DNA of 64,000 nucleotides from JAKQIM01 sp964633225 (lineage in GTDB: Bacteria; Chloroflexota; Anaerolineae; Anaerolineales; UBA4823), in assembly GCA_964633225.1 (NCBI GenBank), contig CAZWFQ010000003.1, forward strand, positions 1 to 64,000, read 5' to 3'. This document shows positions 34,497-42,839 of the stretch, piece by piece. The notes beneath the pieces were generated by a model. The model saw only the letters and a list, made by a program, of their open reading frames with translations, searched no databases and was not told the origin of the DNA. A program made the translations under genes and the position numbers. Position 1 is the first letter of the stretch; each line of letters opens with the position of its first letter.

Positions 34497-36332
34497 TCAG
34501 CCGGCTGCTGCGCCAGCCACTTCTTTTTCCACTTCTTCGTCAATGCGCGTCTGCAAATCATAAATCTGGCGATACATACCCTCTTGCGCTAACAGTTCGG
34601 CATGTGTGCCCTTCTGCACGATGCGGCCCTTATCTAACACCACGATCAGATCCGCATTCATCACGCTTTGGATGCGGTGAGCAATGATGAAGGTCGTCCG
34701 GCCCACATTCAAGCAGCGCAGCGCATCACGAATGAAGGCCTCTGTTTCGGTATCTACCGAGGAAGTCGAGTCATCCAGGATCAGGATACGCGGATCTTTG
34801 AGCAGGGTGCGGGCGATCGTCACGCGCTGCTTCTGCCCACCGGAAAGGGTGACGCCCTTTTCGCCAACCATGGTCTCGTATCCCTGCGGAAAGGTCAGGA
34901 TGACATCGTGGATGGCAGCCATCTGGGCCGCATCTTCGATTTCGGTGCGAGGCATCTCTCGCCCCACCCCGTAAGCGATATTCTCGCCAATCGAGCGCGA
35001 AAACAAGAAAGGCTCCTGTTCCACCGTGCCAATCTGGTTGCGCAAAAACTCAGGGGCATAATCCTTCAGTTCCACCCCATCCAGCTTGATGCTGCCGGTG
35101 GAGTAATCGTAAAAACGCGGCAGCAAGTTGATCAAGCTGGTCTTGCCAGAACCGGTGGAGCCCAACAATGCCACCACCTGCCCTGGTTGGCAGGTGAAAC
35201 TGATATCCTGCAAGATCGGTTCGTTATCGTCTTCGTAAGAAAAGCCCACCTTATCGAAAACAATCTCGCCCTGCACCGGTTTCTCCGGCTGGTAGCGACC
35301 CACCGTCAGGGCTTCGCGCGGCTGCTTGATGATCTCGCGCACGCGCCCGAACGAAACCAGGCCGGTAGAGGTCTGCACAATGAGGCGGCCCAGGTTACGC
35401 ATCGGCCAGATCAGCCAGCCCACAAGGCCAGAGTAGGCCATGTAAGTGCCTACGCTGATCTCGCCATCAATGGCCATCAGGGCAGCCGCCAGGAAGCCGC
35501 CCAGCAGTTGAAAGCCGCACACAATATCTGAGATCGGCCAGAAGAGCGAGTGCATACGTGTCAGGCGGCGGCCACGCACAAACTTTTCCCAGTTGTCCTT
35601 TTCAAATTTCTTACGCTCGTATTCCTGGCGGGCAAAGGCTTTAACCACCCGCACACCGGTCAGGTTTTCTTGCAGGGTAGTTGAGAGGATGGCCTCTTGC
35701 TCTTGATAAGCCTCGTACACCTTGGTGAGACGTTTAAAGAACCACACCGAGGTCAGGATAATGATCGGCATCGCCACAATCGAAAGCAGTGCCAACTTCC
35801 AGCTCAACTGAAATATCGCCACAAAGTTGATCGTAAAGAGCAGTGCCACCCGCCCAATGCCAATGGCCTGGTCGCTGAAGAAGCGCCGCAGCGCGTCCAC
35901 ATCCGATGTACAACGCTCGATCAGATCACCGGTGGGAGTTTTCTTATGATAGCGAAAATACAGGCGCTGAATGTGATCAAAGAGGTAATTCCGCAAGCGC
36001 CGGGTAATGTTCTCTGCTGTGTAAGCGGCCAGCCTGCCCGACAGGAAACTGAAGCTGCCCTCGATGGCTGCCAGGCCCAAAAAGCCCAAGGCCACCAACA
36101 CCAGGGTAGCTCTCAAGTTACCTGGGATCAGATACTGCTTCTGCCCCAATATCGTATCGATAAAGTAACTTAGCAGCAGATAGGTGATCGTCTTAGCAGT
36201 TGCCGAAACAGCCAGACTGGCAGTTGCCCCCAGGTAATGCCAGCGGTAACCGCTCATCATACGCCACAACCCTAACAGGCGGTTTGGAACCAGAGTCTCT
36301 TGAAAATCAAACGTACGTGCTGGGGTAGACAA
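34497..36332 (-). CDS. ABC exporter half-transporter, subunit with Asp in Walker B
   Basis: 611 residues from TTG 36332, chosen because AAGGAAGG lies 5 bases upstream; the frame opens to 36356, but that codon sits in the terminator stem of the preceding gene. Six membrane helices (about 30-320) and a nucleotide-binding domain with GSTGSGKTS, LSGGQKQR and ILILDDSTSSVD, where the catalytic Glu is Asp, and IIAHRIQSV. It is the first gene of the exporter pair. It ends 11 bases before its partner starts. Confidence 0.88.
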   Translation of the reverse strand: MSTPARTFDFQETLVPNRLLGLWRMMSGYRWHYLGATASLAVSATAKTITYLLLSYFIDTILGQKQYLIPGNLRATLVLVALGFLGLAAIEGSFSFLSGRLAAYTAENITRRLRNYLFDHIQRLYFRYHKKTPTGDLIERCTSDVDALRRFFSDQAIGIGRVALLFTINFVAIFQLSWKLALLSIVAMPIIILTSVWFFKRLTKVYEAYQEQEAILSTTLQENLTGVRVVKAFARQEYERKKFEKDNWEKFVRGRRLTRMHSLFWPISDIVCGFQLLGGFLAAALMAIDGEISVGTYMAYSGLVGWLIWPMRNLGRLIVQTSTGLVSFGRVREIIKQPREALTVGRYQPEKPVQGEIVFDKVGFSYEDDNEPILQDISFTCQPGQVVALLGSTGSGKTSLINLLPRFYDYSTGSIKLDGVELKDYAPEFLRNQIGTVEQEPFLFSRSIGENIAYGVGREMPRTEIEDAAQMAAIHDVILTFPQGYETMVGEKGVTLSGGQKQRVTIARTLLKDPRILILDDSTSSVDTETEAFIRDALRCLNVGRTTFIIAHRIQSVMNADLIVVLDKGRIVQKGTHAELLAQEGMYRQIYDLQTRIDEEVEKEVAGAAAG

Positions 36333-36351
36333 GCAATCCTTCCTTAGCCAA

Positions 36352-36412
36352 AACAAGGGTGAAACAGCCTGCCAGCGATATCCAACATCGCCAGCCCTGT
36401 TTCATCCTTGTT
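36352..36412 (-). terminator. Terminator after the FHA gene
   Basis: A 16-bp outer stem (36352-36367 with 36397-36412, one G-T pair) carries AACAAGG and its complement, with an inner GCGAT/ATCGC stem. It separates the FHA gene from the ABC exporter operon. Confidence 0.7.
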
Positions 36413-36446
36413 GATTGGATTAATATGGTACGGGTAAAACTCAGGT

Positions 36447-37187
36447 TTAGCCGAGGGCCCCTGACTGCCACAAGATGACAACTGCCGTACCCACAATGCA
36501 CAAACAAGCCAAGACAAAACACCCAATCCCAATTCCAATCCACAGGCCTTTCTTGCTCTTCTGGGAGGGCTCTTCGACCTCCGGCAACTCTACCACCGGG
36601 GCTTCATAAGCCGGCTCTGGTGCGCTGTAGACTGGCTCGGGTGCATTGTAGGGGGGGATCTCAATCACCGGCTCTGGCGCAACCACCGGTTCTGCCGGGG
36701 GCTCAGGGATCGGTTCTGGCTCAGGCTCAGCCAGCACATTGATCACCGGCACCGACTCAAGGATGACTGGAGCCACATCAACCGGCTCAACGACTGCCGG
36801 CTCTACCTGGGCCGGAGCCACCACCACTGGCTCAGCAGGGGCCGCAGCATGCGGCGGTGCGATCATCGTGGCGGCTACGTCAAACCCAGCCGGGGCAAAG
36901 GTCATCTCAACCGTTGAGCCGAACATGATCGTCTCGCCGCCCATCAGCAGCTGCGGGCCGGTCAGGCGTTCGCCATTGACGTAAGTACCATTGGTCGACC
37001 CCAGGTCTTCTATCATGTAAACGTCGCCCTGCAACACCAGGTGAGCGTGCCGGCGCGAGATATCGGCGTCGCTGACCACAATATCATTGCCCAGGTCGCG
37101 GCCGACCACCATCTCTTCTTTATCCAAGTCATAGACCTTCCCCGGGTTTGGGCCGGCCTTGACCGTCAGTTGAAAACTTTGTGCCAT
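36447..37187 (-). CDS. FHA-domain protein with acidic Pro-rich linker and membrane anchor
   Basis: 246 residues. The FHA domain (about 8-100) has VVGRDLGNDIVV, SRRHAHL and LGSTNGTYVNG. A Pro/Glu/Val/Ala-rich linker (about 115-210) follows, then KSKKG and one C-terminal membrane helix of about 25 residues. It has the same plan as the protein at 7739-8404 and probably the same ancestry. It would dock phosphothreonine proteins at the inner membrane face. SD AGGAGG is 6 bases upstream; it is a single gene with its own terminator. Confidence 0.85.
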   Translation of the reverse strand: MAQSFQLTVKAGPNPGKVYDLDKEEMVVGRDLGNDIVVSDADISRRHAHLVLQGDVYMIEDLGSTNGTYVNGERLTGPQLLMGGETIMFGSTVEMTFAPAGFDVAATMIAPPHAAAPAEPVVVAPAQVEPAVVEPVDVAPVILESVPVINVLAEPEPEPIPEPPAEPVVAPEPVIEIPPYNAPEPVYSAPEPAYEAPVVELPEVEEPSQKSKKGLWIGIGIGCFVLACLCIVGTAVVILWQSGALG

Positions 37188-37289
37188 TTTAGCCTCCTAT
37201 GTTGAAGATAATCGTTTGCCGATTTTAAGTATATCACTATTGGCCCCCTTTTATGACACTTGACACATATCCAAGCCCACTTATTGCAC

Positions 37290-37319
37290 TTGACACAGCC
37301 TCCCCAATCATTTTACACT
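37290..37319 (+). promoter_or_regulatory. Promoter of the class III aminotransferase
   Basis: TTGACA (37290-37295), an 18-base spacer and TACACT (37314-37319). The ATG at 37327 lies 7 bases after the -10 box, which again points to a leaderless transcript. Another CACTTGACAC copy is 30 bases upstream (37257-37266). Confidence 0.6.
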
Positions 37320-37326
37320 AACAGGT

Positions 37327-38676
37327 ATGATTACTATTCCCGATTCCGAAATCTTGCCTCTCTCACTTGAACATACCTTTTGGACCTGGTCAGCCCAGGG
37401 CAAGGTAGCGCCCATCCCTGTGACGCGCGCCGAGGGCGTCTATTTCTGGGATACCGCTGGAAAGCGCTACCTGGATTTCAATTCAATGACCATGTGCGTC
37501 AACATCGGTCATGGCAACCAACGCGTAATTGATGCCATTGTGGCGCAAGCACGCGCCCTGCCCTATGCTGCCCCAGGCATGGCAACCCGCCCGCGCGCCG
37601 AACTGGGCAAACTGTTGGACGAGATCACCCCACCTGGGCTGAGCAAGTTCATGTTCACCCTGGGCGGCGCCGACGCCAATGAAAACGCGGTCAAGTTGGC
37701 ACGCGGCTACACCGGCAAACATAAAATCCTCACCCGCTACCGCTCTTACCACGGCGCCAGCGCCGGCGCCATGGCCCTCACTGGCGACCCACGCCGTTGG
37801 CCCTGGGAACCCACCCTGATGCCCGGTGTGGTGCATTTCCTCGACCCCTACCGCTACCGCTCTACCTTCCATCGCCACAACCCAAATATTTCTGAAGCTG
37901 AATTCACCCAAGATTATCTCAACCACCTGGAAGAGATCATCCAATACGAAGGCCCCGAAACCATCGCCGCCATCTTGATGGAATCGGTCACCGGCACCAA
38001 CGGCATCATCATTCCCCCGGCTGGTTACATGCAGGGTGTGCGCGCCTTGTGTGACAAATACGGCATCTTAATGATCGCCGACGAGGTGATGAGCGGGTTT
38101 GGCCGGACCGGGAAATGGTTTGCCGTGGATCACTGGAACGTTATCCCCGACCTGATGACGATGGCAAAAGGCCTGACATCGGCTTACGCCCCGCTGGGCG
38201 CGGTGGGCATGAAACCTGAGATTGCCGACGCCTACAAAGATACCGTCTACCAGGGTGGTCTGACGTACACGGCCCACCCCATCTCGCTTGCCGCAGCCTC
38301 CGCCAACATCCAGGTGATGCGCGATGAGCATATTGTGGAACATACCGCAGCTATGGGCCCTGTGCTGCACCGCCTGCTGAACGACCTGGGTGAACAGCAC
38401 CCATCTGTGGGGGAAGCGCGCAGCATTGGCCTCTTCGGCATCATCGAGCTGGTCAAAGACCGCCGCACGCGCGAGCCCCTGGCGCCCTGGAACAGCTCCA
38501 GCCCCACCATGAACGCGCTGCGCAAGCAAATGCTCGAAAACGGCCTCTTTGTTTACACCCACTGGCACACCGTGCTCATCATCCCGCCGCTGATCATCAC
38601 CGAAGAGCAGCTCACTGAGGGCTTTGCCATCTTGGATAAAGCCCTGGCAATTGCAGACCAGGCCGCGCAAGGATAA
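37327..38676 (+). CDS. Class III (omega-type) aminotransferase
   Basis: 449 residues. PLP fold type I, class III: FTLGGADANENAVKLARG, RYRSYHGASAGAMALTGDPR, LMIADEVMSGFGRTGKWFA with the PLP-pyridine Asp, and the Schiff-base Lys in MTMAKGLTSAYAPLGAV. Relatives use taurine, beta-alanine, putrescine or other omega-amines with pyruvate. The SYHG-ASAGAMALTGDPR form is nearest to taurine/beta-alanine-pyruvate types (from memory). A link to purine or pyrimidine breakdown through beta-alanine is possible but unproven. A monocistronic unit between the FHA gene and the unknown membrane protein. Confidence 0.85.
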   Translation: MITIPDSEILPLSLEHTFWTWSAQGKVAPIPVTRAEGVYFWDTAGKRYLDFNSMTMCVNIGHGNQRVIDAIVAQARALPYAAPGMATRPRAELGKLLDEITPPGLSKFMFTLGGADANENAVKLARGYTGKHKILTRYRSYHGASAGAMALTGDPRRWPWEPTLMPGVVHFLDPYRYRSTFHRHNPNISEAEFTQDYLNHLEEIIQYEGPETIAAILMESVTGTNGIIIPPAGYMQGVRALCDKYGILMIADEVMSGFGRTGKWFAVDHWNVIPDLMTMAKGLTSAYAPLGAVGMKPEIADAYKDTVYQGGLTYTAHPISLAAASANIQVMRDEHIVEHTAAMGPVLHRLLNDLGEQHPSVGEARSIGLFGIIELVKDRRTREPLAPWNSSSPTMNALRKQMLENGLFVYTHWHTVLIIPPLIITEEQLTEGFAILDKALAIADQAAQG

Positions 38677-38756
38677 GCAGGGCTTTCTCGCCCGACCCAT
38701 AAACGAACCTCCGCAAGATCGGCTGGCGCAGTTAAAACGTGCTTTGCCATCATTTT

Positions 38757-38790
38757 GGGGCTGTCTCAAAGGAATGCTTGAGACAGCCCC
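38757..38790. terminator. Hairpin after the class III aminotransferase
   Basis: A 13-bp perfect stem (38757-38769 with 38778-38790, GGGGCTGTCTCAA arm) and an 8-base loop, but no T run follows on either strand. It may be a weak or factor-assisted terminator. Confidence 0.5.
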
Positions 38791-38884
38791 AGCTCATCAA
38801 GATAGGTTATGCAAAAGGGTCCAAGACAGAGGGTATAATCATGTTAAGAGCCCGATGGTTTAAGATTCAAAGAAGGAGGACGCG

Positions 38885-40453
38885 ATGATCCGAAAACCGC
38901 AGAAGAGATTGGCGAAAAGTTATTCCTCAGCACTAGATGCAAAAGGTTGTCTGGTAATCTTGGGCATCCTGGCATTGGCACTGCTGGTGTGGGCCATATT
39001 TTTGCCGGGATTGTGGCCGATGGGCTCAATTTTATACAGCATTTACAGCAACCCGATCGGGTGGTTGCTGGTCTTACTCATGCTAGGGGTAGGCATTGCC
39101 CTGGTCACGCGCCTCAAGATGCAAGCCAAGGCGGCGATTTCTCTGTTGGCAATGGTACTGTTCCCTATCTGGATCTTGTGGGCAATCGTTTCTGGGCCCA
39201 TCATGCTGCGAGGGTTGTATGAGCGCACCGTTTACCAACCAGTAACAGAGCTGGTGCCTCTGACCGAGAGCCGGGCTGTTTCTTACGCCGAGGCACGCGA
39301 GAACTTCAAAAACCAAAACCCCGACACACGCTTTGTGCCTGGAGACCTGGATTACGTCAACGGGCATTGGGTGGCGGAATTTGGGCCGGTCGGTTTGCTG
39401 AATTCGTTGATCTATCCCTCGCAGGGTTTCTTCTTATACGACCCGGCAGGAGTGGATAAAGTCCAGATCGTACGGCAAGAGATGCCCTTTGCAGAAAACG
39501 GCCTGTTATGGAATTCGGCCGAGTTTTTTGTGCGCCAGCATGACCCGTTTGTCGAATTCCACGAGGTCCTGTATGTGCAAGATGGGCAGGGAGCCTACAT
39601 GGCTATGATCAGCCTGCTCAAGCGCGCCGGGCTGGCCCGCGTGCCGTATGTGGCCGAGATTGGGCTGATCCACTCTGATGGAAGTGCCGAATGGCTGACG
39701 CCCGAACAGGCAGAGGCCGACCCGCGCCTGGAGGGTGTGCAGATCGAGCCTGAATGGCTGGCCGCCCAAAAGACCGAGGCTTACGGATGGCGCAATGGGA
39801 TCTGGGCTGGAATATTCACCCGCCAGGGGCGGATCGAAGTGCAGCGCAGCTCGATCAACGAAGAGAACAGTGCCCCCTACCACCTGGTTTCAACAGATGG
39901 CATGATGTGGTATACACCCTTTGGCCCCTTGAACAAAGACAGCCTCAAAGGGATCATGATGGAGGCTTCGAACGATATCAATGGCCCGGTGTTCATTTGG
40001 GAACTGCCAGGCGATCAGGCTTACCAGGGGGTGGATGCCCTGGCTACTGAGATCAAAGCCGCGCCCAACCACCCGGCAGATGTGAACTGGCTGCGAGTAA
40101 GCCAGGGTGAGACCGAGGTGCGCAGCGGCGATACCGATGTGATTGAACTTTTGCCTGCCCCGCGCCTGGAGGATGGGCGTGTGGTGTTGTATTTTACCGG
40201 CTTCGTGGCGATCGACCCGCCGACCCGCACGCGCTTTTACGTCATCATCAACGCCGAGAACCGCCAGGTGCTGCAAGATGTGTATTCGGTGGAAGAGGTG
40301 AATGCCTGGCTGCAGGGCGAACTGACATTGAGCACGCAGCGTGATGGGCTAGAGAGTACCACGCTTGAAAGCGGGGTCAATTTGGAAGAGATGAGTGATA
40401 CTGATCTCTTGAACCTGCTGGAAGCAATTGTGGAAGAATTGAGAAAGAGGTAA
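38885..40453 (+). CDS. Unknown membrane protein with large extracytoplasmic domain
   Basis: 522 residues, not recognised. The N-terminus is basic, then four membrane helices occur by about residue 120. The remaining 400 residues look soluble and mixed alpha/beta, with YPSQGFFLYDP, PYVAEIGLIHSDGSAEWLTP and an acidic C-terminal helix (LLNLLEAIVEELRKR). No catalytic motif is seen. AGGAGG lies 7 bases before the ATG, and a TATAAT box (38834-38839) is upstream with no good -35. It is followed by the GNAT and RsmF genes with short gaps (4 and 30 bases), so it may lead an operon. Confidence 0.65.
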   Translation: MIRKPQKRLAKSYSSALDAKGCLVILGILALALLVWAIFLPGLWPMGSILYSIYSNPIGWLLVLLMLGVGIALVTRLKMQAKAAISLLAMVLFPIWILWAIVSGPIMLRGLYERTVYQPVTELVPLTESRAVSYAEARENFKNQNPDTRFVPGDLDYVNGHWVAEFGPVGLLNSLIYPSQGFFLYDPAGVDKVQIVRQEMPFAENGLLWNSAEFFVRQHDPFVEFHEVLYVQDGQGAYMAMISLLKRAGLARVPYVAEIGLIHSDGSAEWLTPEQAEADPRLEGVQIEPEWLAAQKTEAYGWRNGIWAGIFTRQGRIEVQRSSINEENSAPYHLVSTDGMMWYTPFGPLNKDSLKGIMMEASNDINGPVFIWELPGDQAYQGVDALATEIKAAPNHPADVNWLRVSQGETEVRSGDTDVIELLPAPRLEDGRVVLYFTGFVAIDPPTRTRFYVIINAENRQVLQDVYSVEEVNAWLQGELTLSTQRDGLESTTLESGVNLEEMSDTDLLNLLEAIVEELRKR

Positions 40454-40457
40454 CCTG

Positions 40458-41087
40458 ATGCCAGAACCTATCTCCGGCCCGGCCTACCAGATCTTCACCC
40501 ACCGCCTGCTGCTGCGCTGCTGGCAGCCCACCGATGCCGCCCAACTGGGGACGGCGATTGAAGCCAACGTCACTTACCTCTTGCCCTGGCTGAATTTTGC
40601 CGCCGATGAGCCGCGCCCGCTCCAAGAACGGATCGAGATGCTGCGCCGCTGGCGCGGCCGCTTTGACCTGGGGCAGGATTTCGTCTACGGGGTCTTTAGC
40701 CGGGATGGTAAATCGGTGCTGGGAAGCACCGGCTTACACACCCGCCAGGGCGAAGATACGCGCGAGATCGGTTATTGGATTGACCAGGGCCATGCCAACC
40801 AGGGATTGGCAACCGAGCTCTCGGCCGCCCTGACCAAAGTGGCCTTTGAAATCGATCACATCAGGCGCGTGGAGATCCACTGCGATGTACTGAACCTGGC
40901 TTCTGCGGCGGTGCCGCGCAAATTGGGGTATCGCCACGAAGCCACCCTGCACGCCCGCACCACCGATCACCAGGGCCGCCTGCGCGAGACAATGATCTGG
41001 ACTCTTTTCGCCGACGAATACCCCGCCAGCCCATCTGCCAAAGCCGAGATCGAAGCGTATGATGTGGCGGGGAGGCGCATCATATGA
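40458..41087 (+). CDS. GNAT acetyltransferase, RimJ/RimL type
   Basis: 209 residues. RimJ/RimL-type GNAT with an N-terminal RLLLRCWQPTDAAQL, DFVYGVF, IGYWIDQGHANQGLATE (acetyl-CoA loop), VEIHCDVLNLASAAVPRKLG and YRHEATL. Such proteins acetylate protein N-termini, aminoglycosides or small amines; the target is unknown. SD AGAGG is 7 bases upstream. It sits 4 bases after the unknown membrane protein. Confidence 0.9.
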   Translation: MPEPISGPAYQIFTHRLLLRCWQPTDAAQLGTAIEANVTYLLPWLNFAADEPRPLQERIEMLRRWRGRFDLGQDFVYGVFSRDGKSVLGSTGLHTRQGEDTREIGYWIDQGHANQGLATELSAALTKVAFEIDHIRRVEIHCDVLNLASAAVPRKLGYRHEATLHARTTDHQGRLRETMIWTLFADEYPASPSAKAEIEAYDVAGRRII

Positions 41088-41117
41088 GTCTCTTTTTGGG
41101 GTGAGCAGGCATACGGC

Positions 41118-42602
41118 ATGCCCTTCTCTCTGCATCCCCTCTTCCTGGCCCGCATGCAGCACCTGCTGGGCGACGAATACCCTCGGTTCATTGCCAGCTA
41201 TGACCAGCCGCCTACCAGCGGCCTGCGCGTAAACACTCTCAAGCTTTCTCCGGCCCATTTCCAGGCCATTGCCCCCTACGCACTGAAGGGGCTGCCCTGG
41301 TGCCCATCGGGCTTCTTGATCGTGCCTGAGGCCGCGTACCCATCCCAGGTTGGCGGCGATGATTTCAGCCCCTGCTCCCCCGGCAAACATCCCTACCACG
41401 CCGCCGGGTTATATTACTTGCAAGACCCTTCTGCCATGGCTGCCGCGGAGGTGCTGGCGCCCCAGCCCGGCGAGAAGGTGCTCGACCTCTCTGCCGCGCC
41501 GGGCGGCAAGGCAACCCACCTGGCTGCCCTGATGCAGAACCAGGGGCTGCTGGTGGCGAATGAGATCCACCCCCAGCGTGCCTGGGACCTGGCAGAAAAC
41601 CTGGAACGCTGCGGCGTGCAAATAGCCACCATCACCAACGAAACCCCCGCTCGCCTGGCAGAAACCTTTGGTGCTTTTTTTGACCGGGTGTTGGTGGATG
41701 CCCCCTGCTCTGGCGAGGGCATGTTCCGCAAAAGCGAGGCCGCCCGCCGCGAATGGCAGCCCGAAATGCCCGCCGCCTGCGCCGCCCGTCAATCAGCCAT
41801 CTTAGAGCAGGCTGCCCGCCTGCTGCGTCCCGGTGGCTGCCTGGCCTATACCACCTGCACCTTTGCCCCCGAAGAAGATGAAACCGTTATCGGTCGTTTC
41901 TTAAGCGAGCATCCTGAGTTCAGACTGCTACCCATCCGGCCATCCGCTGGCCCTAACCGGTTGCCAGATTTTTCCGCCTTTACCCCCGGCCGCCCAGATT
42001 GGACTGGCGACTATGCGCAGCTTCCGTTGGTTGAGGCAGCCCGCCTGTGGCCTCACCGCCTGGATGGTGAGGGGCATTTCATCGCCCTGTTGCAAAAGGA
42101 CCCGCATGCCGCCATCCAGCCAGCCGCTTCGGCCCGCGGCGCGGCGCGCCTATCCAGGCCCATTCAACAACTGTTCGATGACTTTTGCAAACACACCTTG
42201 AACGGTGAAATGAATTCGCTGAGCAGTTCAGCACGCCTGGCAGTCGTGGGCTCTTACCTCTACCTGCTGCCCGAAGCCCTGCCCAACCTGGAAAAACAAG
42301 CCAGCCGCCCCCTGAAAGTACTCCATCCGGGCTGGTGGCTGGGCACGCTCAAAAAAGAGCGCTTCGAGCCAGCCCATGCCCTGGCGTTGGGGCTCTCTGC
42401 CGCAGATGTCTGGCACACCCACGCTATCTCAAGCCAAGAAAGCTCAGCCGCAGCTTATTTGCGCGGCGAAACCTTCTCCAGCCCAGCCCCTGATGGCTGG
42501 ACCTTGGTGACAATTGACGGATTTCCCCTTGGTTGGGGCCGTTGTGTCAAAGGTCTGTTGAAAAACCATTACCCCCATGGCCTGCGCCAACATACCCGGT
42601 GA
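41118..42602 (+). CDS. rsmF: RNA m5C methyltransferase, RsmB/RsmF family
   Basis: 494 residues. N-terminal part with PPTSGLRVNTLKLS; SAM domain with VLDLSAAPGGKATHLAAL, the Pro-Cys of motif IV in VDAPCSGEGMFRK and the catalytic Cys of motif VI in AYTTCTFAPEEDE. A C-terminal PUA-like part (about 385-490, with HPGWWLGTLKK and GFPLGWGRCV) is typical of RsmF/YebU, which modify C1407 of 16S rRNA. The exact site is not provable here. No strong SD; likely coupled to the GNAT gene 30 bases upstream. Confidence 0.88.
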   Translation: MPFSLHPLFLARMQHLLGDEYPRFIASYDQPPTSGLRVNTLKLSPAHFQAIAPYALKGLPWCPSGFLIVPEAAYPSQVGGDDFSPCSPGKHPYHAAGLYYLQDPSAMAAAEVLAPQPGEKVLDLSAAPGGKATHLAALMQNQGLLVANEIHPQRAWDLAENLERCGVQIATITNETPARLAETFGAFFDRVLVDAPCSGEGMFRKSEAARREWQPEMPAACAARQSAILEQAARLLRPGGCLAYTTCTFAPEEDETVIGRFLSEHPEFRLLPIRPSAGPNRLPDFSAFTPGRPDWTGDYAQLPLVEAARLWPHRLDGEGHFIALLQKDPHAAIQPAASARGAARLSRPIQQLFDDFCKHTLNGEMNSLSSSARLAVVGSYLYLLPEALPNLEKQASRPLKVLHPGWWLGTLKKERFEPAHALALGLSAADVWHTHAISSQESSAAAYLRGETFSSPAPDGWTLVTIDGFPLGWGRCVKGLLKNHYPHGLRQHTR

Positions 42603-42608
42603 ATTACA

Positions 42609-42794
42609 TCATGGTTGGGGCGCTGTGTCTTGCGCTTTTTGCGCCAGGTAGGCCTGGTAAGCCTTCCAACCTGGGCACCAGCCAGTGTGCCATTTCCACA
42701 GCCGCGCAAAGAAAGATTTGGGGTTTGCCTCTGCCTTTTGACGCATCGGACAAGTTTCGCACGGGATTCCTGTTTTCGAACGGTTATCTTGCAT
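42609..42794 (-). CDS. Small Cys/Trp-rich protein of unknown function
   Basis: 61 residues. It has CETCPM (CxxC) near residue 12 and the striking block LWKWHTGWCPGWKAYQ near 32-47, giving three cysteines, a His and four Trp. AAGGA lies 9 bases before the ATG. The dense Cys/Trp/His pattern suggests a metal or cofactor-binding fold; I recall similar blocks in small proteins of anaerobes but cannot name a family. It converges on the rsmF gene with 6 bases between stops. Confidence 0.6.
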   Translation of the reverse strand: MQDNRSKTGIPCETCPMRQKAEANPKSFFARLWKWHTGWCPGWKAYQAYLAQKAQDTAPQP

Positions 42795-42839
42795 GACATT
42801 CCATCCTTATTTCAGGCTGCTATGCGGGCCGGTACCGCG

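Noticed and set aside
36333..36356. Longer ABC transporter start at TTG 36356
   Set aside because: It lies in the terminator stem of the FHA gene; TTG 36332 has a good SD.
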